The translations under genes were made by a program, and so were the position numbers. Below the pieces are notes generated by a model, which was not told the origin of the DNA, did not search any database, and worked only from the letters and a program-made list of their open reading frames with translations. DNA of 58,655 bases from an uncultured Lachnospiraceae bacterium. Lineage in GTDB: Bacteria; Bacillota; Clostridia; Lachnospirales; Lachnospiraceae. Where the stretch lies: contig CAJUMC010000015.1 of the NCBI GenBank assembly GCA_910587085.1, positions 1 to 58,655 on the forward strand. The letters run 5' to 3'. Numbering within the stretch: position 1 is the first letter of the stretch; every line of letters begins with the position of its first letter. Positions 42,012-50,564 of this stretch are shown piece after piece.

Positions 42012-43769
42012 ATGAAACATTTGCTTGGCTTTCTGAAAAACTACAAAAAAGAGAGCATTCTGGCACCCCTGTTTAAAATGCTGGAAGCTCTCTTTGAGCT
42101 TTTTGTGCCGCTCGTCATGAAAAAAATTATCGACGTGGGCATAGCGAATGGAGATCGCCCGTATATCGTCAAAATGTGTCTTGTCATGGTAACGCTTGGC
42201 ATTATCGGGCTGACCTGCTCCCTGACCGCGCAGTATTTCGCCGCGAAGGCGGCAGTCGGATGCTCGACCAAGCTGCGGCACGCGCTGTTTTCCCATATAC
42301 AGAGCCTGACCTGGTCCGAGATCGACGAACTCGGAACCTCCACGCTGATTACCCGCATGACAAGCGATATCAACCAGGTGCAGTCCGGCGTCAACATGGT
42401 CCTTCGTCTGTTTATGCGCTCTCCGTTCATCGTATTCGGCGCAATGATTATGGCATTTACCATCGACGTGAAGGCGGCGCTGATCTTTGTCGTTACCATC
42501 CCGCTGCTCTCCGTTGTCGTATTCGGCATTATGATGCTCACCATGCCCCTGTTTAAAAAGGTTCAGAAGGGGCTGGATCGGGTGCTCGGCAAAACGCGCG
42601 AAAACCTGACCGGCGTTCGTGTAATCCGTGCGTTCGCTCAGGAGCCGCAGGAAATCGAGGAGTTCGAGGAAAGCAATACGCTGCTGACCAGGCTCCAGAT
42701 GCGCGTTGGACGGATTTCCGCCCTGACGAATCCGCTCACCTACATTATCGTAAATCTGGCCATTGCTCTGCTGATCTGGGTCGGCGCATTGCGCGTGGAT
42801 GCCGGGCTTATTACGCAGGGGGCTGTTGTAGCGCTCGTCAATTACATGTCCCAGATTCTCGTGGAGCTTGTCAAGCTGGCCAACCTGATTGTAACGATCA
42901 CCAAAGCCCTCGCGTGCGCAGGGCGCATCGAAAAGGTGTTTGAGATCCAGCCGGGCATGGTATACGGCGATGCTGCGGCATATACAGATAAAAGGGCTGC
43001 GGCCGGAACACCGGAATACGCGGTGGAATTCCGGAACGTCGGACTGACATACCGCGGCGCCGGCGCAGAATCGCTGTCCGGGCTGAATCTGAAGGTAAAG
43101 CCGGGCGAGACCGTCGGGATTATCGGCGGCACTGGTTCCGGCAAGAGTTCCGTGATCAACCTGATTCCCCGCTATTATGACGCGACTGAGGGCGAGGTGC
43201 TTGTGAACGGCGTAAATGTTAAGGATTACCCGATGGAAACGCTGCGCGACCGGATCGGCATGGTTATGCAGAAAGCCGTTCTGTTTACGGGAACGATCCG
43301 CGATAATATGAAATGGGGCCGGGGCGACGCCTCCGACGAGGAAATGTACGCGGCGCTGGACACTGCACAGGCCAGAGAGTTTGTCGAGACAAAGGAAGGC
43401 GGCCTGGACGCGAAAATTGTGCAGGGCGGCAAAAATCTTTCGGGCGGGCAGAAGCAGCGCCTGACGATTGCCCGTGCGCTTGTGCGCAGGCCGGACATTC
43501 TTATTCTGGACGACAGCGCCTCCGCGCTGGATTACGCGACGGACGCAAAGCTGCGCCGCGCCCTGCGCGAGATGGACGACCGCCTCACCGTATTTATCGT
43601 ATCGCAGCGGGCCGCATCCATCCTTCACGCCGACCAGATTGTCGTGCTGGACGACGGCCGGGTAGCCGGCATCGGGAAACACGAGGAACTGCTTGCAGGC
43701 TGCAGCGTCTACCAGGAAATTTATTATTCCCAGTTTAAAAAAGAGGATGGAAGGGAGGCAAGAGCATGA
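42012..43769 (+). CDS. Heterodimeric ABC exporter, degenerate-site subunit
   Basis: 585 residues, membrane domain (six helices, about 1-320) fused to an ATPase. The ATG at 42012 (GGATAGGAAGG upstream) is preferred to earlier in-frame ATGs. Walker A GGTGSGKSSV and signature LSGGQKQRL are normal, but Walker B is LILDDSASALD (Asp for the catalytic Glu) and the H-loop is VSQR (Gln for His). That marks the non-hydrolysing half of a BmrCD/LmrCD/TM287-288-type exporter of drugs or peptides. It overlaps the partner by four bases (ATGA). Confidence 0.93.
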   Translation: MKHLLGFLKNYKKESILAPLFKMLEALFELFVPLVMKKIIDVGIANGDRPYIVKMCLVMVTLGIIGLTCSLTAQYFAAKAAVGCSTKLRHALFSHIQSLTWSEIDELGTSTLITRMTSDINQVQSGVNMVLRLFMRSPFIVFGAMIMAFTIDVKAALIFVVTIPLLSVVVFGIMMLTMPLFKKVQKGLDRVLGKTRENLTGVRVIRAFAQEPQEIEEFEESNTLLTRLQMRVGRISALTNPLTYIIVNLAIALLIWVGALRVDAGLITQGAVVALVNYMSQILVELVKLANLIVTITKALACAGRIEKVFEIQPGMVYGDAAAYTDKRAAAGTPEYAVEFRNVGLTYRGAGAESLSGLNLKVKPGETVGIIGGTGSGKSSVINLIPRYYDATEGEVLVNGVNVKDYPMETLRDRIGMVMQKAVLFTGTIRDNMKWGRGDASDEEMYAALDTAQAREFVETKEGGLDAKIVQGGKNLSGGQKQRLTIARALVRRPDILILDDSASALDYATDAKLRRALREMDDRLTVFIVSQRAASILHADQIVVLDDGRVAGIGKHEELLAGCSVYQEIYYSQFKKEDGREARA

Positions 43770-45655
43770 AGACTTCAAATAAGACAGCAGTTTCCAGGGA
43801 AAACGCTCCTTCGGGCTCCCCGTCGAATCAGGGAGACGGCGCCTCTGGACGCGGCACGGAAAATCAGAAAACCTCCGGTCAGAAGCACACCCGCAGTTAT
43901 CATTCTCAGGGACAGAAAAACGAAAATAGAGATACTTTGCGGCAGGTACTTCGCTATATCCGGCCTTACTGGCCGTTTGTTGCGCTCTCCATCCTCTGCG
44001 CCGCAGTGACGGTTGCTTTAACGCTCTATGTGCCGATCCTGACCGGCGATGCCATCGACTATATTATCGCCGAGGGGCTTGTAGCTTTTACGCCGGTTCT
44101 GGCCATTGTAAAGCGGATTGTGATCGTTGTGCTCTGCACGGCATTCACCCAGTGGCTGATGAATGTCAGCAACAACCGGATCGCATACCATGTTATCCAT
44201 GACATCCGCCGGGAGGCCTTTCACAAAATTGAGATCCTCCCGCTCAAATACATTGACGGCCATTCCTACGGCGACATTGTGAGCCGCGTTATCGCAGATG
44301 TGGATCAGTTCTCCGACGGCCTTCTGATGGGCTTTACACAGCTGTTTACCGGCGTAATCACGATTTTCGGCACGCTGCTGTTTATGATTTCCATCAGCGG
44401 CAAAATTACGCTTGTGGTTGTTCTTGTCACGCCGGTTTCGCTGTTTGTGGCTGCGTTTATCGCCAAAAAGACCTACTCGATGTTTCAGCTTCAGTCAACC
44501 ACCCGCGGCGAACAGACTGCGCTGATCGACGAAATGCTCGGAAATCAGAAAGTGGTGCAGGCGTTCGGGCAGGAAGACGAGGTGCTCGAACGTTTTGATG
44601 AAATCAACGATCGCCTGGAAAAATGCTCGCTGAAGGCAATTTTCTTTTCCTCCACGACCAACCCGGCGACACGTTTTGTCAACAGCCTCGTATATACCGG
44701 CGTTGGTCTGACCGGCGCGCTCTCGGCCATTTCCGGAGGCATTTCCGTCGGGCAGCTCTCTTGCTTTCTGAGTTATGCCAACCAGTACACAAAGCCGTTC
44801 AACGAGATTTCCGGCGTCGTGACGGAGCTTCAGAACGCTCTTGCCTGCGCGGCACGCATTTTTGAGCTGATTGCGGAGGAACCGCAGCTTCCGGAAGCTG
44901 CGGATGCCGTGGTTCTGGAAGCTGCAGACGGAACCGTTTCTCTGCAGAATGTTGCATTTTCCTACACGCCGGAACAGAAGCTTATCCGCGATTTCAACCT
45001 TTCTGTCCGCCCTGGGCAGCGCGTGGCCATTGTCGGCCCGACCGGCTGCGGCAAAACGACGGTGATCAATCTGCTGATGCGTTTTTACGACGTCAGCGAC
45101 GGCAGCATTCGTGTAAGCGGCACGGACATCCGGCAGACCACACGCGCAAGCCTGCGCACCAGCTTCGGCATGGTGCTGCAGGAAACCTGGCTCAAGGCCG
45201 GCACGATCCGCGAAAATCTGACAATGGGCAAACCGGACGCATCGGAGGAGGAAATTATTGCGGCGGCAAAGTCGGCGCACGCGCACAGCTTTATCAAGCG
45301 TCTGCCGCAGGGCTACGATACGGTGATCGGTGAGGACGGCGGCAGTCTGTCACAGGGCCAGAAGCAGCTGCTCTGCATTGCGCGCGTAATGCTCTGTCTT
45401 CCGCCGATGCTGATACTTGACGAGGCGACCTCCTCCATCGACACCCGCACGGAGATTAAAATTCAGAACGCCTTCGCGAAAATGATGGAGGGCCGCACCA
45501 GCTTTATCGTGGCGCACCGCCTCTCGACCATCCAGACGGCAGATATCATCCTTGTCATGAAGGATGGAAATATCATCGAACAGGGCAACCACGAAACGCT
45601 CCTCGCACAGGGCGGCTTTTACGCAAATCTGTATAACAGCCAATTTGCCCGGTAA
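43766..45655 (+). CDS. Heterodimeric ABC exporter, catalytic-site subunit
   Basis: 629 residues, partner of the preceding gene. A polar Ser/Asn/Gln/Gly-rich cytosolic tail (about 1-52) precedes six helices and an ATPase. Walker A GPTGCGKTTV, Walker B LILDEATSSID and the H-loop IVAHRLST are canonical; the signature is LSQGQKQLL. The altered signature faces the degenerate Walker site of the partner, exactly as expected for one dead and one live site. The 3' end, including the stop codon, is part of a 49-bp tandem duplication. Confidence 0.94.
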   Translation: MKTSNKTAVSRENAPSGSPSNQGDGASGRGTENQKTSGQKHTRSYHSQGQKNENRDTLRQVLRYIRPYWPFVALSILCAAVTVALTLYVPILTGDAIDYIIAEGLVAFTPVLAIVKRIVIVVLCTAFTQWLMNVSNNRIAYHVIHDIRREAFHKIEILPLKYIDGHSYGDIVSRVIADVDQFSDGLLMGFTQLFTGVITIFGTLLFMISISGKITLVVVLVTPVSLFVAAFIAKKTYSMFQLQSTTRGEQTALIDEMLGNQKVVQAFGQEDEVLERFDEINDRLEKCSLKAIFFSSTTNPATRFVNSLVYTGVGLTGALSAISGGISVGQLSCFLSYANQYTKPFNEISGVVTELQNALACAARIFELIAEEPQLPEAADAVVLEAADGTVSLQNVAFSYTPEQKLIRDFNLSVRPGQRVAIVGPTGCGKTTVINLLMRFYDVSDGSIRVSGTDIRQTTRASLRTSFGMVLQETWLKAGTIRENLTMGKPDASEEEIIAAAKSAHAHSFIKRLPQGYDTVIGEDGGSLSQGQKQLLCIARVMLCLPPMLILDEATSSIDTRTEIKIQNAFAKMMEGRTSFIVAHRLSTIQTADIILVMKDGNIIEQGNHETLLAQGGFYANLYNSQFAR

Positions 45656-45738
45656 GAATGAAAAATTGTAGGACAGTACATCGGGCAAATTGTTTGCCCG
45701 GTAAGAATGAAAAATTGTAGGACAGTACATCGGGCAAA
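45644..45738. repeat. 49-bp tandem duplication with palindromic ends
   Basis: Two identical 46-base copies (45644-45689 and 45693-45738) are joined by TTG. Each begins TTTGCCCG and ends CGGGCAAA, so each can form a hairpin, and the junction CGGGCAAA-TTG-TTTGCCCG forms a third. Copy 1 includes the last codons and stop of the ABC exporter gene. Confidence 0.95.
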
Positions 45739-45773
45739 CCATCCCCTTCTGCCCGCTCAGGAAAGGAAAACCA

Positions 45774-46643
45774 GTGAAAAATCCTTTTAATAAAAAATCA
45801 GCCTCCGCAGTGACAATTATCGGCGGAAGCGACGGGCCGACCAGTGTATTTATTGCGGGAAAAGCAGGCGGAAAACGGAAAAATCCCATCCGCCGCCTTC
45901 AGGACTGGTTCAGGGCAAAACAGCATAAGAGGCGGCGCACCCGAGTGATGCAGAGCATCCGGCCAGGATCCCACACACCGGATGAACTGGCCGCATTTAT
46001 CAAGCAAAAATATCATGCGGCAGAGCTTCCTTCGGAAAACTTCCGTGTCCGTGAGGCCTGCCGGAATACAAAAATCTCGATTGTGTGGAAAGATCACAGG
46101 AAGCAGATGGAACAGCTCGGTTATGTTTCTCCTGATCAGAAGCGTCCGCCCGATTTCAATGACCGGGCAGCCGTGGAAGAATGGTATAAATATATGCAGG
46201 AATACGACAAAGCAGCGGCCGGACTGGATGATGCTCTCATTCCGCTTGATTTTCATTCTTACGAGATCCGTTTGAAGAAAACAAATCCAAAATCCCAGAA
46301 ACATCGGTCTTCTGCCCGGACTTCACAGAGTCCGGATGGGACGGGGCTGGCAGAAAGCTCAGATGCCGCGCTGGATCAGAAAATTTGCGGAACGCTGCAT
46401 GTCGAAATGGAACGAATCCGGGGTCTGCTTTCCGTAAACTTCAGCTCATCGGATAAGAGGTCGTTCACTCAGCTGCAGAAAATCCAGCGCACCATTTACC
46501 GCTATTACGGCGTTACTCAGGATGATATCCGAAACAATACGGATCGCTATTTGACACTTGTGACAATTCTGATGGAGCCGCCGCACAGGAGAACCCTCTG
46601 CAAGCATTTGCATCCGTCAAACAGATCACACAAAAAAAATTAA
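45774..46643 (+). CDS. Protein of unknown function with an OadB-like IIGGxDGPTS motif
   Basis: 289 residues from a GTG start (AGGAAAGGA upstream). Near the N-terminus, VTIIGGSDGPTSVFIAGK (13-30) matches the signature of the beta subunit of Na+-transporting decarboxylases (OadB/GcdB), yet the rest is a soluble, basic, helical protein with no set of membrane helices; it is not a decarboxylase subunit. The remainder is unrecognised. Such proteins may be mis-annotated through the motif. Placed between the ABC exporter and an importer fusion. Confidence 0.75.
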   Translation: MKNPFNKKSASAVTIIGGSDGPTSVFIAGKAGGKRKNPIRRLQDWFRAKQHKRRRTRVMQSIRPGSHTPDELAAFIKQKYHAAELPSENFRVREACRNTKISIVWKDHRKQMEQLGYVSPDQKRPPDFNDRAAVEEWYKYMQEYDKAAAGLDDALIPLDFHSYEIRLKKTNPKSQKHRSSARTSQSPDGTGLAESSDAALDQKICGTLHVEMERIRGLLSVNFSSSDKRSFTQLQKIQRTIYRYYGVTQDDIRNNTDRYLTLVTILMEPPHRRTLCKHLHPSNRSHKKN

Positions 46644-46848
46644 AATGAAGTCCTGCAGCAGCAATATTTAATAGCCTGCGAACCGGAAAAACATGGCCGC
46701 AGCACGGGCCGCAGAAGAAAGATTACAGCGGAACAGAGGACGTTGTATTTCGGGAAACAGGATTGTAAAACAGCAACTTGCAACGAATTCGCCCGCAAAC
46801 AAACCCAAGCGCTGCGGGAGGGATTTCCAAGCGCTGCAGGAGGAATTT

Positions 46849-48429
46849 ATGGAAAGAAAACATGCAGTTTACCGGCGGAAAATCATAGCCGTGCTCGTAT
46901 TGCTGGCCGCCTGGCAGCTGCTCAGCTGCCTGGTGGATCGGGTCATTTTCCTGCCCTCCGTACCGGATACGCTGTGCGCGCTGATAGAGCTGGCCCGCAC
47001 CAGAGACTTTTATCTCTCGGTCGGCACCTCCTTTCTCCGGATTGCCGCCGGCTTTCTGCTCGCTGCTGCCTCTGGTGCGCTGCTTGCGGTTTTCGCCGAA
47101 CTGAACGCACAGCTGAGAGAAATCCTGCAGCTGCTAATGCAGCTGATCAAATCCATTCCTGTAGCGTCCTTTGTCATTCTCGTTCTTCTTTGGGTGCGGT
47201 CAGCTCAGCTCTCCATTGTTATCTCATTTTTAATGGTGCTCCCCGTGATTTTCACAAATATAAGCAGCGGTATCCAGCAGACCGATCAAAAACTTCTGGA
47301 AATGGCATGGATATTTGATCTAAGTCTTTTCTGTAAAATCAGATATATCTATCTGCCGGCTGTCTGGCCGGCATTTGTGACCGCATGCTCCGTCGGTCTC
47401 GGTTTCTGCTGGAAATCCGGAATTGCAGCTGAAGTTATCGGCCTGCCGGCCCATTCCATCGGTACGCAGCTGTATGAGGCAAAGCTTTACCTGATGACGC
47501 CAGAACTTTTTGCATGGACAATTGTGATAGTGTTTTTAAGTTCTTTATTTGAAAAGGCGGTCATGCTTTTCGTCCGAAGAAAATTTACTAGAAAGCGGCT
47601 AGGAACCACGGAACAGAACGTCTCTGCTGCATCCTCCAAACAGCTTTCACCCCCGGACAGCAGCCCGCAAGCCGGTTCAAACGTTCCGGTTCTCCCATTT
47701 CCGGAAAATGACCGAAAACATTTCCCTGACGGTTTTGTAACTCACAGCACCCCCTGGGAAGACGCTGCCAAAAAGACACCAACCGGTTTTCTGTCCGCAA
47801 AAAATCTGCATAAACAGTTCGGCGGCCAGCTTGTACTGTCCGATGTTTCCCTAACTGTCCAACCGGGTGAACGGCTGTGCATAATGGGTGCCTCCGGCGT
47901 CGGAAAAACAACGCTGCTTTTGATTCTCGCCGGACTGGTAAAACAGGATTCCGGCGAGGTTGTCAACGCGAAACACGGAAGACTTTCCATGGTCTTTCAG
48001 GAGGATCGGCTTCTGGAGGACGAAGATGCATTTCTCAACGCTGCCGTCGCAGGGAATCTCCCTGGAAAATACAGAACCTCCAGTCCATACACGGCACAGT
48101 ACAAAGCAGCAGACGGCCGCCAATCCGGCAATCTTTATAATTGGCTACGGGAGGAATTCGAACAGATTGGCCTCAAAGATTATGAGGGAAAACCGGTTTC
48201 CGATTTCAGCGGCGGTATGCGCAGGCGCGTTGCTATCGTACGCGCCGTCTGCTCAGATGCCGACATTGTGCTGTTCGACGAGCCGTTCCGGGGCCTGGAC
48301 AGCCAGAGCCGGATACAGGCGGCACGGTATGTTAAAAAACGCATGGAAGGGCGGACTCTGATCGCTGTTACGCATGACTCCGTGGATGCTGAGCTGCTGG
48401 ATGCGAAAATATGGGTACTGAAACATTAG
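46849..48429 (+). CDS. Fused ABC importer: SsuC/TauC-type permease plus ATPase
   Basis: 526 residues from the ATG at 46849, with GGAGG upstream (longer in-frame starts lack one). The first half is a nitrate/sulfonate/taurine-type permease with about six helices; a linker of some 50 residues leads to an ATPase with Walker A MGASGVGKTTLL, signature FSGGMRRRVAIVRA and Walker B IVLFDEPFRGLD. These two parts are usually separate genes, with a periplasmic-type binding protein. No binding-protein gene is adjacent, so substrate is unknown (thiamine-precursor, sulfonate and similar are possible). Confidence 0.88.
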   Translation: MERKHAVYRRKIIAVLVLLAAWQLLSCLVDRVIFLPSVPDTLCALIELARTRDFYLSVGTSFLRIAAGFLLAAASGALLAVFAELNAQLREILQLLMQLIKSIPVASFVILVLLWVRSAQLSIVISFLMVLPVIFTNISSGIQQTDQKLLEMAWIFDLSLFCKIRYIYLPAVWPAFVTACSVGLGFCWKSGIAAEVIGLPAHSIGTQLYEAKLYLMTPELFAWTIVIVFLSSLFEKAVMLFVRRKFTRKRLGTTEQNVSAASSKQLSPPDSSPQAGSNVPVLPFPENDRKHFPDGFVTHSTPWEDAAKKTPTGFLSAKNLHKQFGGQLVLSDVSLTVQPGERLCIMGASGVGKTTLLLILAGLVKQDSGEVVNAKHGRLSMVFQEDRLLEDEDAFLNAAVAGNLPGKYRTSSPYTAQYKAADGRQSGNLYNWLREEFEQIGLKDYEGKPVSDFSGGMRRRVAIVRAVCSDADIVLFDEPFRGLDSQSRIQAARYVKKRMEGRTLIAVTHDSVDAELLDAKIWVLKH

Positions 48430-48615
48430 TTTATGCAGTAAAACAGGTAATCTTCCCGTCCTTTATTGCCTGCTGTACCTTCCTGACCGGCTTAACGCAT
48501 CATGATCCTTGAAGAAATAGAGGATGCCGCAACATGCCGCAGCAGAACGAAATAAAAAGATGAAAACAACGGAAAATTATCATTCCTGCGTTTGCCGTGC
48601 AGCAATTAATTTATG

Positions 48616-48644
48616 TTGACCCTCCCATGTATTTATGATAAGAT
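48616..48644 (+). promoter_or_regulatory. Promoter of the TerB/BrxD-like/helicase operon
   Basis: TTGACC (48616-48621), 17 bases, TAAGAT (48639-48644). It lies inside the longest open frame of the TerB gene, so translation must start downstream. Confidence 0.75.
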
Positions 48645-48690
48645 AGCAGAAAATATGTTCGGCATTTTCATGGCACGGAGGAAGATTATC

Positions 48691-50457
48691 GTGACGGACG
48701 GAAACAGACTGGTCAATCAGATATTATCCGAAATTAAGCAGAAAATGAACGCTGCCTTTCACGAGCAGGTGTACCGCGACGAAGCCATTCCGGTGCCGTC
48801 GAAAGTGGTGCACAGGGTGGCTGGGGCGATGACTGATAATATCCCGGCACAGATACGCGAAATGAAGCTTCTGGTTAATCACAGTAATACATGGCATTAT
48901 TCCGAAGCGGAACTGTTTTACCGCCAGGCCCTGCTGATGCAGGATTACGAAGATGATTACCAGTATTACGGCGAATTTTACCAGAATCTTCCGTCCTACC
49001 GGACAATGAGCGTTTCCCAGCTCCGGGGTTATTTTACATGGCGCACAAAGCTGCGGCATGGGCAGTTTGAGCACCCGCAGCTTTCCTATGCACTGCTGTA
49101 CGCTTATGAACTTCTGAACCAGATCGGTGTCGAAAATCCGGAGCAGGGACTTTTCATGCTGAAAAACTTCTGGACGGCATATCAGATGTCGGATTCCCGG
49201 CTTGACCGCTATATGAGAACCTGGCTGTGCGACTATGCAGTCTATTATAATCTGGATGCTTCGCTTCTTGAAGGGCTTATGGAGCCGGCGTTTGACAGCG
49301 CTCTTCAGGTACTTCTGGATCACCGGGAACAGCAGCAGGATGAGCTCTTCCATGCGATCTGTGCGCTTTCCGGCTACAATCTGCCGGGCTCCGCATTTTA
49401 TCACGCCTACCCGGAGGACACGAAAAATGTTGTCTGCGCTGTCTTCGATTCCCTGTCCGCATATTATGAAAAAAACAGAAAAAAAAGCCTCTGCGAAAAG
49501 CTGTTCGGCGTGATTGCCGAATGCGAATATGAGATGTTTTATTCTGCAATTTTTTTCGATCAGAAACGATACGATAATTATGTTTACAGCTTTAATGACA
49601 TACACAGCTATCGGTGCAGCGGCGGAAAATGGCACTGCCGGAAATTTTACGGGAATCGCTCCGAGAGCAAAGAGCTCGGCTCAATTCTGCGGTTGCTGGA
49701 CAGCCGGATGCGCGAAAAATACGGTTTTAAGTCAGCGCTCCAGGCAGAACCGCTGACAAAAACGGCAGCGGACACTATTGAGAAAGCAATTGACCGCAGG
49801 CTTGCCGAAAACCGGAAAAATGCCGCACCGAAAATAGAAATTGACCTTTCCAAGCTCTCCGGAATCCGGGAGTCTGCAGAGCTCACACGGGAACGGCTGC
49901 TGGCGGTGGATGTATCGGAGGCATCGGAGGAACCTCTGAGGAAAGGAGAAGAGAAAGCGGAAACGGCTTATATTACAGAACCAGTGAATCGCGTAGAAAC
50001 CCCGGCCGCTGATTCGGATAATCGGCCTGGCAGCGCCTCGCAGACAGCCGCATTTGCCGCTGATCCAAGTATCCGATCTGGCAGCGCCTCTCAGACAGCT
50101 GCATTTGCCGCTGATCTAGGTATCCGACCTGGCGGCGCCTCGCAGACAGCGGTCTTCTCCGCAGCAGCGGCTGCTGCCGGACCGCACATCGGCCCTCAGG
50201 ATACCGCCGCGCCGGACGCCGCCCTCGACGGTCTCACAGACATACAGTATCATTTTCTTCACCATCTGCTCCGCGGAGAGGACTACCGCAGTCTGCTCCG
50301 CGAAAACCGGGTTATGCTGTCCGTGATAGTGGAAGCGATCAACGAAGCCCTCTACGAGCAGTTTGCTGACAACATTATCGAATTTGACGGAGAAACACCG
50401 GCGCTGATCAAAGATTATGAGGAGGAGCTTAACGCACTGTGCGGATTACAGAACTGA
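48691..50457 (+). CDS. TerB_N/TerB_C domain protein
   Basis: 588 residues from a GTG at 48691 with GGAGG 9 bases before; an ATG at 48670 is possible. The TerB_N-type region is seen around 65-300 (YRTMSVSQLRGYFTWRTKLR at 103-122, then helical repeats). A linker (about 430-510) has three near-identical 17-residue repeats (core GSASQTAAFAAD). The C-terminal 70 residues (ITDIQ-like LTDIQYHFLHHLL...) fit TerB_C. Such proteins occur with a BrxD-like ATPase and an SF2 helicase, as here, and have been proposed to take part in DNA processing linked to phage or stress defence. No direct function known. Confidence 0.8.
   Translation: MTDGNRLVNQILSEIKQKMNAAFHEQVYRDEAIPVPSKVVHRVAGAMTDNIPAQIREMKLLVNHSNTWHYSEAELFYRQALLMQDYEDDYQYYGEFYQNLPSYRTMSVSQLRGYFTWRTKLRHGQFEHPQLSYALLYAYELLNQIGVENPEQGLFMLKNFWTAYQMSDSRLDRYMRTWLCDYAVYYNLDASLLEGLMEPAFDSALQVLLDHREQQQDELFHAICALSGYNLPGSAFYHAYPEDTKNVVCAVFDSLSAYYEKNRKKSLCEKLFGVIAECEYEMFYSAIFFDQKRYDNYVYSFNDIHSYRCSGGKWHCRKFYGNRSESKELGSILRLLDSRMREKYGFKSALQAEPLTKTAADTIEKAIDRRLAENRKNAAPKIEIDLSKLSGIRESAELTRERLLAVDVSEASEEPLRKGEEKAETAYITEPVNRVETPAADSDNRPGSASQTAAFAADPSIRSGSASQTAAFAADLGIRPGGASQTAVFSAAAAAAGPHIGPQDTAAPDAALDGLTDIQYHFLHHLLRGEDYRSLLRENRVMLSVIVEAINEALYEQFADNIIEFDGETPALIKDYEEELNALCGLQN
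50027..50165 (+). repeat. 51-bp in-frame tandem repeat in the TerB gene
   Basis: Units start at 50027, 50078 and 50129 (period exactly 51, the last unit partial and diverged). They encode a 17-residue repeat. Confidence 0.9.
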
Positions 50458-50564
50458 TAGTCCCTTCAGAATCTCCCGTTCCGGAGTATAAATAATTGCC
50501 GCTCTGACCGGTTGGAGCGCAGCTGTCGGAATCGTCCGCCTTTGCGGACAGAATGCGAGGAAAT

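Noticed and set aside
41994..43778. Long minus-strand frame (594 codons) opposite the ABC exporter gene
   Set aside because: Antisense to a clear ABC exporter; low-information His/Gln/Asn-rich translation.
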